DNA of 64,000 nucleotides from Isoptericola sediminis (GTDB lineage: Bacteria > Actinomycetota > Actinomycetes > Actinomycetales > Cellulomonadaceae). The notes beneath the pieces are model-generated. The model saw only the letters and a program-made list of their open reading frames with translations. It was not told where the DNA came from and made no database searches. The stretch lies in contig NZ_JABFAJ010000001.1 in NCBI RefSeq assembly GCF_013085345.1, positions 62,001-126,000 on the forward strand. The letters run 5' to 3'. Shown one piece after another: positions 23,873 to 34,541 of this stretch (its first letter is position 1; the number at the start of each line of letters is the position of its first letter). The position numbers and the translations under genes were made by a program.

Positions 23873-26092
23873 TCAGCGGGGCGTGAGCACCAGGGCGCCG
23901 AGCGGGGGGACCCGCACCGTCGCCGAGTGCTCGCGCCCCTGCCACGGGACGTCCTCGGCCACGACGTCACCCTCGTTGACGACGCCGGAACCGCCGTAGC
24001 GGGGAGCGTCGGTGTTGAGGGCCTCGGACCAGGCACCACCGTGGGGGAGCCCCAGCCGGTAGCCCTCGTGCGGCACGCCCGCGAAGTTGACCACCACGAC
24101 GACCGGCGAGCCGTCTGCCGCACGGCGGACGTAGGCGACCAGGTTGCGGGCGGCGTCCCCGCCCTCGATCCACTCGAACCCGGAACCGTCGAAGTCACGT
24201 TCCCACAGGGCCGGCGTCGCCCGGTACAGCCCGTTGAGGTCGCGGACGAGGTGCTGCACGCCCGCGTTCCCGGCGTCCTCCAGGCTCCACCAGTCCAGAC
24301 CGGCTCCCTCGCTCCACTCGGCCTCCTGGGCGAACTCGCAGCCCATGAAGAGCAGCTGCTTGCCCGGGTGGGTCCACTGGTAGGCGAGGAACGAGCGCAC
24401 GCCGGCCAGCTGCTGCCACCGGTCGCCGGGCATCTTGCGCAGCAGCGAGCCCTTGCCGTGCACGACCTCGTCGTGGCTGATCGGCAGGACGTACTGCTCC
24501 GAGAACGCGTAGACCAGCGAGAAGGTCAGCTCGCCGTGGTGGTGGCTGCGGTACATCGGGTCCTTGGAGACGTACTGCAGGGTGTCGTTCATCCAGCCCA
24601 TGTTCCACTTCAGGCCGAACCCGAGTCCGCCGGCGTCCGTCGGTCGGGTGACCCCCGGGAAGGCGGTGGACTCCTCGGCGATCATCAGCACGCCGGGGGA
24701 GCGCCGGTAGGCCGTGGCGTTGGCCTCCTGCAGGAAGCTGATGGCCTCGAGGTTCTCCCGTCCGCCGTGGACGTTGGGGGTCCACTCGCCCTCGTTGCGG
24801 GAGTAGTCGAGGTAGAGCATCGACGCGACCGCGTCGACGCGCAGGCCGTCGGCGTGGAACTCCTCGAACCAGTAGGTGGCGTTCGCGACGAGGAAGTTGC
24901 GCACCTCCCGGCGGCCGAAGTCGAACACGTAGGTGCCCCAGTCCGGCTGCTCGCCGCGGCGGGGGTCGGCGTGCTCGTACAGCGGGGTGCCGTCGAACCG
25001 CGCCAGGGCGAACTCGTCCCGGGGGAAGTGGGCGGGCACCCAGTCGAGGATGACGCCGACGCCGGCCTGGTGCAGCCGGTCGACCAGGTACCGGAAGTCG
25101 TCGGGGCTGCCGAACCGGGACGTCGGTGCGTAGTAGCTGGTGACCTGGTAGCCCCACGACCCGCCGAAGGGGTGCTCGGCGACCGGCAGCAGCTCCACGT
25201 GCGTGAACCCCTGCTCGACGACGTAGTCGGTGAGCTGCTCGGCCAGCTCCCGGTACCCCAGGCCGGGACGCCAGGAGCCGAGATGGACCTCGTAGACGCT
25301 GATCGGTCCGCCGTGCTGGTCGCGGGACGCACGCTGCTCCATCCAGGCGTCGTCCTGCCAGGTGTGGTCGCTGTGCACGACGACCGAGGCGGTGGCGGGC
25401 GGCACCTCGGTGCCCTTGGCCAGCGGGTCGGCCTTGGCCCGCCAGATCCCGTCCGGGCCGCAGATCTCGTACTTGTACCGCGTCCCCGGCCCGACGTCGG
25501 GCACGAAGATCTCCCACACGCCGCTGGAGCCGAGGGAGCGCATCGGGTGGATGCCCGTCCAGCGGTTGTGGTCCCCGACGAGGCGGACGCCCCGGGCGTT
25601 CGGCGCCCACACGGCGAAGGACGTCCCGACGACGTCACCGCGCGCGCTCGGGTAGACGTGACGGTTCGCCCCGAGGACCTTCCACAGCTCCTCGTGCCGG
25701 CCCTCGCCGACGAGGTGCAGGTCGACCTCGCCGAGGGAGGGCAGGAACCGGTACGGGTCGTCGGCCGTGTGCACGTCGTCGGCGTAGCGGGTGCGCACCC
25801 GGTAGTCGGGGGCGTGCCGGGTCCCGTTGTCGTCGGTCGGTGCCGGCACCACGGCGCTCCAGACGCCGCCCGCCTCGTGCGTCGCCGGGTGCTCCTCCTC
25901 CCCGGCGGGGCCGACCGTGAGCACCACGACCTCGTCGGCGAGCGGTCGCAGCACGCGCACGACGGCGGCGGGGGCGCCGCCCGCCTCGGCGGGCAGCAGG
26001 TGCGCGCCCAGCACGGAGTGCGGGTCGTGGGTCGTGCCGCGCGCGACGGCGGTGAGGAGTTCCGGGTCGACAGCTGCTGGCACGGACGTCAT
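23873..26092 (-). CDS. glgB: 1,4-alpha-glucan branching enzyme
   Basis: GH13 enzyme that makes alpha-1,6 branches in glycogen. 739 residues: an N-terminal N1-like domain, a CBM48 domain ([21 protein letters not shown]), then the catalytic barrel with [18 protein letters not shown] (nucleophile Asp), MIAEESTAF (acid Glu) and [16 protein letters not shown]. The start is ATG at 26092 with AAAGGTGG upstream; the frame continues to 26203 without family similarity. It is the last gene of glgE-treS-pep2-glgB, after a 62-bp gap. In this pathway GlgB branches chains made by GlgE. Confidence 0.95.
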   Translation of the reverse strand: MTSVPAAVDPELLTAVARGTTHDPHSVLGAHLLPAEAGGAPAAVVRVLRPLADEVVVLTVGPAGEEEHPATHEAGGVWSAVVPAPTDDNGTRHAPDYRVRTRYADDVHTADDPYRFLPSLGEVDLHLVGEGRHEELWKVLGANRHVYPSARGDVVGTSFAVWAPNARGVRLVGDHNRWTGIHPMRSLGSSGVWEIFVPDVGPGTRYKYEICGPDGIWRAKADPLAKGTEVPPATASVVVHSDHTWQDDAWMEQRASRDQHGGPISVYEVHLGSWRPGLGYRELAEQLTDYVVEQGFTHVELLPVAEHPFGGSWGYQVTSYYAPTSRFGSPDDFRYLVDRLHQAGVGVILDWVPAHFPRDEFALARFDGTPLYEHADPRRGEQPDWGTYVFDFGRREVRNFLVANATYWFEEFHADGLRVDAVASMLYLDYSRNEGEWTPNVHGGRENLEAISFLQEANATAYRRSPGVLMIAEESTAFPGVTRPTDAGGLGFGLKWNMGWMNDTLQYVSKDPMYRSHHHGELTFSLVYAFSEQYVLPISHDEVVHGKGSLLRKMPGDRWQQLAGVRSFLAYQWTHPGKQLLFMGCEFAQEAEWSEGAGLDWWSLEDAGNAGVQHLVRDLNGLYRATPALWERDFDGSGFEWIEGGDAARNLVAYVRRAADGSPVVVVVNFAGVPHEGYRLGLPHGGAWSEALNTDAPRYGGSGVVNEGDVVAEDVPWQGREHSATVRVPPLGALVLTPR

Positions 26093-26154
26093 GTCGTCCA
26101 CCTTTCCACGTCCTTCTCCGGGCCGCGTCCGCAACACGCACGCGTCACCGGCGG

Positions 26155-27510
26155 TCAGTCCCGCAGCAGCCGGTCGACGGCGCCGAGGGGGATGGGCAGC
26201 CACGTCGGGCGGTGGTGCGACTCGTACACCACCTCGTACAGAGCCTTGTCGAGCACCAGGGCGTCGAGCACGACCGCCGCGGTGTCCTCGTCCATGCCGG
26301 CGTGGTCCGCCACGGTCTTGCGGTAGCCGGCCAGGAAGGCGTCCGCCGCCTCGGCCTGCCAGCTCGCGGGTTCGGGGGCCTCGCCCACCGCGGCGGCGTA
26401 GTCGAAGGAGCGCAGCATCCCCGCCACGTCGCGCAGCGGCAGGTCGGGTGCCGTGCGCTCGTCGACCGAGCGCTGCGGCTCGCCCTCGAAGTCGAGCACC
26501 TTCCAGCCCTCGCTGAACAGGGTCTGACCGAGGTGCAGGTCACCGTGGATCCGCTGGGTCGTCACGGGTTCCGGCAGGGCGGCGAGCCGACGCTCGAGAT
26601 CGTCCAGCAGAGCCGTGACCTCGGCCGCCCGCGGCGCGAGCACCTCGGCCTCGGCGACGGCGCGGTCCGCGCGGCGGCGCAGCCCGGCCACGAACCGTGC
26701 GGCGTCCAGCGGCGGCCCGGTCGGCAGCAGCGTCGCCATGCGCTGGTGCAGCTCCGCCACCAGCCGGCCCAGCGCGTCGGCCTGCTCGACGAACGGCTCA
26801 CCGCGGCTGGCGACGTCGCACGCCATCTCGAAACCGTCCTCGGCGTGGGGCACCAGCTCGGACAGGATCGCCAGGTGCACGGCGCCGTCGTCGGTGTCGA
26901 TCTCGAGGGCGCCGAGGAACCGCGGCACGCCCTCCCAGCCGTCGGCCGTCAGGGCCTGGGGGACGACGACGTCCGGGTGCGGGCCGTCGGCGATGGTGCG
27001 CAGGATCTTCAGCATCCCGCCGGCGCCCGAGGGGGACGGCACACCGGGCAGGATCACCGAGGTGTTCGACTGCTCGCCGGCCAGCACCCGGCCGCGCTCG
27101 GTGAGGGTGGTGGGGTCGCCGGCCACGCCCATCGCGCGCAGCAGCGCGACCCAGCACGCCGGGTTCGCCCCGCCGTCGTGCACCGCCACCTCGCCGGTGG
27201 CGGTCTCCACGGTCCCGATGTGGCCGAGACTGACGTCCTCCGGGTCGCTGAGCACGAGCGGGACCTGGGCCACGACCTCCCCGCCGGGCAGCTCCGGGCC
27301 GCGGAGCCGCGTGAGCAGCAGCACGACGTCGCCGTGCGCACCCTCCGGGGGTGCGAGGTCGACCTCCTCCTGGTCGAACGTCACCGCCAACCAGGGCTCG
27401 GCCTGGACCGACGGCCCGCCGGGGAACCAGCGTTGCGTCGGGAGCCAGGCCGCGAGCAGGTCGCCGACGCTCGGGTCGGGTGCTGCGTGCTGGACGGAGA
27501 CGTCGATCAT
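26155..27510 (-). CDS. pep2: Maltokinase (Pep2/Mak)
   Basis: Phosphorylates maltose to maltose-1-phosphate, the GlgE substrate. 451 residues. Kinase-like fold with the catalytic loop [11 protein letters not shown] and the metal-binding [10 protein letters not shown], both typical of maltokinases. The N terminus contains the family cap region [15 protein letters not shown]. Starts at ATG 27510, 5 bp after treS ends, so the two are co-translated although not fused (many relatives have a TreS-Pep2 fusion). The frame runs upstream into treS but there it is only antisense-like shadow. Confidence 0.92.
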   Translation of the reverse strand: MIDVSVQHAAPDPSVGDLLAAWLPTQRWFPGGPSVQAEPWLAVTFDQEEVDLAPPEGAHGDVVLLLTRLRGPELPGGEVVAQVPLVLSDPEDVSLGHIGTVETATGEVAVHDGGANPACWVALLRAMGVAGDPTTLTERGRVLAGEQSNTSVILPGVPSPSGAGGMLKILRTIADGPHPDVVVPQALTADGWEGVPRFLGALEIDTDDGAVHLAILSELVPHAEDGFEMACDVASRGEPFVEQADALGRLVAELHQRMATLLPTGPPLDAARFVAGLRRRADRAVAEAEVLAPRAAEVTALLDDLERRLAALPEPVTTQRIHGDLHLGQTLFSEGWKVLDFEGEPQRSVDERTAPDLPLRDVAGMLRSFDYAAAVGEAPEPASWQAEAADAFLAGYRKTVADHAGMDEDTAAVVLDALVLDKALYEVVYESHHRPTWLPIPLGAVDRLLRD

Positions 27511-27515
27511 CTGGT

Positions 27516-29296
<1,781 letters not shown>

Positions 29297-29300
<4 letters not shown>

Positions 29301-31360
29301 GCCGGCACCACCTTCAGCACGTGACCGACCTGGACCTGGGGATCGAGACGGACGTACGGATGCGCGCCCCAGGGATAGCTCGTCCCGGACAGCTCGTCGT
29401 GGACCGTGAAGAACGGCTGGTCCTCCACGTCGTCGGGCTTGCGGAGACCGAGGGCCTCGAGGTCGAGCAGCACGGTCGACTCCTGGGTGTGGTGGGGGTC
29501 GAGGTTGACCACCATCAGGACGATGTCGTCCTGGGTGGCTCCGGGCCGGCCGGCGGCCGGCAGGTGTTCGGCGCGCACGCGCCGGGAGTAGGCGATCACC
29601 TGGTCGTTCGTGGTCGGGTGGATCGTGACGTTGCGGAGCTGCTGCAGCGCGGGGTGGTCGCGACGGATCTCGTTGAGCCGCCGCAGCAGGGTGGCGATGC
29701 CGATGTCGTCGCCCTGCGACCAGTCCCGGGGCCGGTACTCGTACTTCTCGTTGTCGATCTGCTCCTCGACGCCCGGGCGGGGCACGTTCTCCACCAGCTC
29801 GTAGCCGGAGTAGATGCCCCAGGTCGGGCTGCCCGTCGCGGCGAGCAGAGCGCGGACGGCGAACCCGGCGACCCCGCCGTGCTGCAGGTACGGCGGCAGG
29901 ATGTCGTGCGTCGTGGGCCAGAACGCCGGGCGCATCACGGCGCCCTGCTCACCGGCGACCTCGGCGAGGTACTCGGTGACCTCCTCGCCCGTGTTCCGCC
30001 ACGTGAAGTACGTGTACGACTGGTGGAAGCCGATCCGGCCCAGGGTCTGCATCATCGCGGGCTTGGTGAACGCCTCCGACAGGAAGATCACGTCCGGGTC
30101 GGTCGCCCGGACCTCCGCCAGCAGCCACTCCCAGAAGTCCAGCGGCTTGGTGTGCGGGTTGTCCACCCGGAACAGCGTCACCCCGCGGTCGATCCAGAGC
30201 CGCACGATGCGCAGGACCTCGTGGGACAGGCCCGTCGGGTCGTTGTCGAAGTTCAGCGGGTAGATGTCCTGGTACTTCTTCGGCGGGTTCTCCGCGTAGG
30301 CGATGGAGCCGTCCGCCCGGACCGTGAACCACTCGGGGTGCTCGGTGACCCAGGGGTGGTCCGGCGAGCACTGCAGCGCCAGGTCGAGAGCGACCTCCAG
30401 GCCGTTGCCGCGCGCGGCGTCGACGAACGCCTTGAAGTCCTGCTCGTCGCCGAGGTCCGGGTGGATGGCGTCGTGGCCGCCGTCGGGGGAGCCGATGGCG
30501 TACGGGCTGCCGGGGTCGCCGGCCTCGGCCTCGAGGGTGTTGTTGCGGCCCTTGCGGAACGTCGTGCCGATCGGGTGGACCGGCGTGAGGTACACGACGT
30601 CGAAGCCCATGTCCGCGATGGCCGGCAGGCGTCGGGCCGCGGTGGCGAACGTGCCCGACCGCCAGGTGCCGTCATGGGACCGGGTGGCACCCTCCGAGCG
30701 GGGGAAGATCTCGTACCAGGCGCCGGTCTGCGCCAGGCGGCGGTCCACCCGCAGGGGGTAGGTGGCGCTGGGCGTCACCAGCTTCCGCAGCGGGATCCGG
30801 CGCAGCGCGTCGCGGACCGCGTGGGTGGTCGCCATCGCCAGCCGAGCCTCGGCGGGTCGTGCGGTGTTCGCCAGCTCGCGGGCCGCCTGCTCGAGGAGCT
30901 CCGCCTCCTCGGGGGTCCGCCGGCGCTGCAGGCGTGGGGTGATGATCTGCTCGAACAGCAGGGCGCCCTCGGTGAGCATGAGCTCGACGTCCTGGCCGGC
31001 GTGGATCTTGATGGTCGCGTCGTGCGCCCAGGTGGCGTACGGGTCGGACCATGCCTCGACGCGGAAGGACCAGTCCCCGGTGGCGTCGGGCTGCAGGAAC
31101 CCTTGGAACCGGTCCAGACCGGGGGCGATGTCCTCCATCGGTGCCCAGGAGTGCAGCCGTCGGTCCGGCGTGAACAGCACGGCCGTGGCGTTGACGGCGT
31201 CATGGCCCTCGCGGAACACGGTGGCCTCGACCGGGACGACCTCACCGGGCGTCGCCTTGGCGGGCCAGCGCCCACCCTCGACGACGGGGGAGACCTCGAG
31301 CACGGGGATGCGACCGATGGGCTGGGGCGGGGCGGGCTTCGGCGACGTCACGCCCCCCAC
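29297..31360 (-). CDS. glgE: Alpha-1,4-glucan:maltose-1-phosphate maltosyltransferase
   Basis: Extends alpha-glucan with maltose units from maltose-1-phosphate. 687 residues. Domain N near residues 15-115 is a beta-sandwich ([23 protein letters not shown]); the barrel contains [31 protein letters not shown] (nucleophile Asp) and [13 protein letters not shown] (acid Glu), all GlgE hallmarks. Two GTG starts are possible, 31360 and 31351; neither has a well-spaced ribosome site. It is the first gene of the four-gene minus-strand unit. A 230-bp gap upstream carries a large palindrome. Confidence 0.94.
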
Positions 31361-31524
31361 GCTAGCCAGGCACGCAAGGGAGTGCGCGCCAACATGCCCG
31401 GACCCCGGTCAGTCGGCCATCCCGAGGACCGCCAGGCAGCTCGACGGCCGCCACTCGCCAGGGACCGGGCACGAGGGGCGGAGTGACGGCATGCCGAGTC
31501 GCCCCCGACCGTCCCCGACTCCCC

Positions 31525-31587
31525 GGTCGTACCTCCCGTCGTGCGGTCGTACCCGCCGCGTACGACCGCACGACGGGAGGTACGACC
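31525..31587. repeat. 63-bp palindrome family, copy 1
   Basis: 28-bp perfect arms (30 bp with the next flanking pair, 31523-31589) and a 7-nt loop CCGCCGC. Arm pattern: GGTCGTACC, 3 variable bases, CGTC, 4 variable bases, GGTCGTAC. The variable bases are fully compensated in the other arm. It begins 5 bp after the stop of the DUF559-type gene (read on the minus strand), so it could end that transcript. The remaining bases of the 31361-31592 gap show no gene. Confidence 0.85.
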
Positions 31588-31592
31588 GGGCG

Positions 31593-32576
31593 TCATCGCC
31601 GGACCTCAGCCGACGCCAGGGCACGTGAGACGCGATCGACCAGCCGTGCGGGATCGGTCAGATCCGCCCAGACCAGACGCAGGATGATCCATCCCGCCTC
31701 GACGAGGGCGTCGTGGCGTCGCTTCTCGGCGACCAGTCGACGAGAGGGGTCGCCGTAGGTGCCCCCGGAGTACTTCACGGCACCGTCGAACTCGATCCCG
31801 ACCCGACGGTCCGGCCACCCGAGGTCGACCCAGCAGGTGCCGACCTCGGTGAGCACCGGGACGGCGAGGTCGGGCGGTGCGAACCCGTGCTCGTCGAGGT
31901 GCCAGCGCACCAGGGACTCGCCCGGGGACTCGGCGCGGGCGTCCGCCAGCGCGACGATCCGGCGGGCGCGGCGGACACCCGGCCGCCCCGCCGCCTCGGC
32001 CAGCACCCGATCGACCCGGCGCCGGTCGGCGCCCGCCCGGAGCGCCGAGTCCGCGATCACCAGGGATCGGTCGCCCGGCAGCGACCGCGCGCAGTCGACC
32101 AGCGTGCGTTCCAGCGTCGTGACGGGTCGCCCGCCGACCAGGGTGCGGTCGCCGGGCGGGACGTCGACGGGGTGCCTGCGGAGCTGTCGGCCGCTCGGCC
32201 GGGCCGGCGGCTTCCAGGCCTGGGACACGTGGACCTGCTCGCCGAGGCGATAGTGACTCAGGCCGTGCAGCAGCGCAGCCGTCTCGTGGGAGAAGACGAA
32301 GTCCGTCCGCAGGGTCGAGGCGACGGCGCCGACCAGCTGCAGCACGGTCCGCTCCCGACGCAGCGCGACCCCGCCGTCGTCGGCCACCGGAGGGAAGTAC
32401 CGGCCACGTCGGCGTCGGACGAGCTCGCCCCGTCGTCGTCGGCGCTCGACGGCCGTTCGCCGGTCGTCGCGGAACCGCAGCGCCGTCGGCACGTCGCGCG
32501 GGCGGACCGGCGCGGTGTCACCGGGGCGTCGTGGCCGGGTGGGTCGGGCGGTGGTGGGAACGTCGTCGTTCGGCAT
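31593..32576 (-). CDS. DUF559/Vsr-type nuclease-like protein with AbiEi-like N-terminal part
   Basis: 327 residues. The N-terminal two thirds (VFSHETAALLHGLSHYRLGEQVHVS, then RPVTTLERTLVDCARSLPGDRSLVIADSALRAG) match the AbiEi-type antitoxin-like module common in actinobacteria. The C-terminal 100 residues resemble a PD-(D/E)xK or DUF559 fold: VDLGWPDRRVGIEFDGAVKYSG, then EKRRHDALVEAGWIILRLVWADL. D and E in this order are candidate catalytic residues. No cognate toxin gene adjoins. Palindrome copies lie 5 bp after the stop and 97 bp before the ATG at 32576. Function is uncertain: a stand-alone regulator, nuclease or defence-related protein are all possible. Confidence 0.75.
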   Translation of the reverse strand: MPNDDVPTTARPTRPRRPGDTAPVRPRDVPTALRFRDDRRTAVERRRRRGELVRRRRGRYFPPVADDGGVALRRERTVLQLVGAVASTLRTDFVFSHETAALLHGLSHYRLGEQVHVSQAWKPPARPSGRQLRRHPVDVPPGDRTLVGGRPVTTLERTLVDCARSLPGDRSLVIADSALRAGADRRRVDRVLAEAAGRPGVRRARRIVALADARAESPGESLVRWHLDEHGFAPPDLAVPVLTEVGTCWVDLGWPDRRVGIEFDGAVKYSGGTYGDPSRRLVAEKRRHDALVEAGWIILRLVWADLTDPARLVDRVSRALASAEVRR

Positions 32577-32673
32577 GGGGCGACGCTGCCACCGCCCGGG
32601 CGGCCGATGACGGCTGGGGTGGCTCGTCTGTGGACAGCCGGTGGTCGACGGACACCTGTGGACGCCGCCGCCC

Positions 32674-32736
32674 GGTCGTACCGTGCGTCACGCGGTGGTA
32701 CCCGCGGAGTACGACCGCCCGACGCACGGTACGACC
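32674..32736. repeat. 63-bp palindrome family, copy 2
   Basis: Same layout as copy 1: 28-bp arms with 25 of 28 paired, 7-nt loop CCGCGGA. The arms begin GGTCGTACC and end GGTGGTAC, with different variable bases (GTG and ACGC against CAC and GCCC). It lies in the 236-bp gap between the FAD dehydrogenase stop (32813) and the DUF559-type gene start (32576). I see no gene in the rest of that gap. Confidence 0.8.
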
Positions 32737-32812
32737 TCGCGACACGGAGCGAAGGCCAGGCGGCCAGGGGGTCGGGCGGCAGCGGTCTCAGGGCCGGAGG
32801 ACGAGGGGCCGG

Positions 32813-34495
32813 TCAGCCGTCGGCGGCCAGCGCCCGGCCGGTGACGCGGCCGGTGTGCAGGCACCCGCCCAGGAACGTCCCCTCCAGCGCCCGGTGCCCG
32901 TGGACGCCGCCGCCGCCGAAGCCCGCGGCCTCGCCGACGGCCCAGAGCCCGTCGACGACGGAGCCGTCGTCGCGCAGGACCCGGCCCGACGGGTCGCACC
33001 AGAGCCCGCCGAGGGTCTTGCGGGTCAGCACCGACAGCCGCACCGCGAGCAGCGGGCCGTCCTTCGGCGTGGTCAGGGGCCGCGGCGGCGAGACGCGGAT
33101 CATCCGGTCCACCCGGAAGTCGCGGGCGGCCCGCGTGGCCACGACCTGGGGGTCCTTGCCGAGCCCGGAGGCGACCTGGGCGTCGCGGGCACGGACGACG
33201 GCGGCCAACGCGGCCGGGTCGACGTGCCCGCGCGACCCGGGAGTCGCCGCGGTCAGCGCGTTCATCCGCCCGGCGAGCTCCTCGGGGGTGTCGGCCCAGA
33301 GGAACTCCGGCGACTCGGCGGCGAACCGCGCGACCGGACCGACGGCACCGGGCAGCACCCGCTGGGCGAGCAGCCGCAGGTCCTTGCCGGTGAGGTCGGG
33401 GTTCTGCTCGGACCCGGACAGGGCGAACTCGGACTCCATGATCGCCTTGTTGAGCACGAACCAGGAGTGGTCGTCCCCGCGGGCGGTCACGTGCTGCAGC
33501 GCGCCGAGCGCGTCGAACCCGGGGAACAGGGGCGCCGGGAGCCGTCCGCCGTCGGCGTCCAGCCAGAGCGAGGACGGTCCCGGCAGGATGCGGATGCCAT
33601 GGTTCGTCCAGACGGGGGAGTGGTTGGCGATGCCCTCGGGGTAGTGCCACATGCGGTCCTCGTGCACGAGGGCAGCCCCGGCGTCGGCGGCGTGACCGAG
33701 CATGAGCCCGTCGGTGGAGTCGGGGACACCGGACAGCATCCGGGCGGGCAGCTCGCCGTGCCGCGGGTTCCAGCGGGCCCTCGCCAGGTCGTGGTTCGCC
33801 CCGATGCCGCCGGAGGCGACGACGACGGCGCCGGCGGAGAGCTCCTCGGTGCCCACCACCTCGCGCGACGACGGCGCCCCACGGACGGCCTCGTCGTCGG
33901 CCAGGATCTCCGCACGCACCCCGGTGACCCGGCCGTCGGTGACGACCAGCTCCGTGGCCCGACGGCGGAGGCGCAGGTCCAGCAGCCCGGCGGAGCGGGC
34001 CTCCCGGGCGGCGGCGACGAACGGTTCGACGATCGCCGGCCCGGTGCCCCAGGTGACGTGGAACCGCGGCACCGTGTTGCCGTGCCCGCCGGCGGGATAC
34101 CCGCCGCGCTCGGCCCACTGCACCAGCGGGAACCAGCGCACCCCCTTGGCGTGCAGCCAGGAGCGCAGGTCCCCCGAGGCGGCCTCGACGAAGTGCTTGG
34201 CCCAGGCGTACCCGTGCCGGTCGGGCCCCTCGCCGTCCTCGGCGCCCGGGGCGAAGCGGGCCGAACCCAGCCAGTCCGCCCAGGCGAGCTCGGCCGAGTC
34301 GCGCACCCCGAGTCGCCGCTGCTCGGGGGAGTCCACGAGGAACAGCCCCCCGAAGGACCACCAGGCCTGCCCGCCCAGGGAGGCCTCCGGCTCCTGGTCG
34401 AGCAGCACCACGCGCCGCCCGGCGGCGGTGAGCTCGGTGGCGGTGACCAGGCCGGACAGCCCGGCCCCGATGACGATGACCTCGGCGTCTGTCAT
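32813..34495 (-). CDS. FAD-binding dehydrogenase (fumarate reductase/KstD-like flavoprotein)
   Basis: 560 residues. The N-terminal Rossmann motif VIVIGAGLSGLVTATEL, followed by LLDQEPEASLGGQAWWSFGGLF, binds FAD. The C-terminal GLWAVGEAAGFGGGGVHGHRALEGTFLGGCL closes the FAD site. The middle part contains GHGNTVPRFHVTWGTGPAIVEPF and VVVASGGIGANHDLAR. This is the class annotated as FAD-binding dehydrogenase, related to fumarate reductase and 3-ketosteroid dehydrogenase flavoproteins; the substrate is unknown. ATG at 34495. No redox partner adjoins. It stands 46 bp downstream of glgX on the same strand. Confidence 0.82.
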   Translation of the reverse strand: MTDAEVIVIGAGLSGLVTATELTAAGRRVVLLDQEPEASLGGQAWWSFGGLFLVDSPEQRRLGVRDSAELAWADWLGSARFAPGAEDGEGPDRHGYAWAKHFVEAASGDLRSWLHAKGVRWFPLVQWAERGGYPAGGHGNTVPRFHVTWGTGPAIVEPFVAAAREARSAGLLDLRLRRRATELVVTDGRVTGVRAEILADDEAVRGAPSSREVVGTEELSAGAVVVASGGIGANHDLARARWNPRHGELPARMLSGVPDSTDGLMLGHAADAGAALVHEDRMWHYPEGIANHSPVWTNHGIRILPGPSSLWLDADGGRLPAPLFPGFDALGALQHVTARGDDHSWFVLNKAIMESEFALSGSEQNPDLTGKDLRLLAQRVLPGAVGPVARFAAESPEFLWADTPEELAGRMNALTAATPGSRGHVDPAALAAVVRARDAQVASGLGKDPQVVATRAARDFRVDRMIRVSPPRPLTTPKDGPLLAVRLSVLTRKTLGGLWCDPSGRVLRDDGSVVDGLWAVGEAAGFGGGGVHGHRALEGTFLGGCLHTGRVTGRALAADG

Positions 34496-34541
34496 GCGCG
34501 CAGTCTGGCAGAGCCGGGACGGCTCGCCCAGGGTCGTGCCG

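Noticed and set aside
31525-31587. Palindrome copy 1 as nothing more than a terminator
   Set aside because: It may well stop transcription, but the same plan occurs inside a coding sequence at 51915-51977 and the end motifs are shared, so terminator function alone does not explain it.
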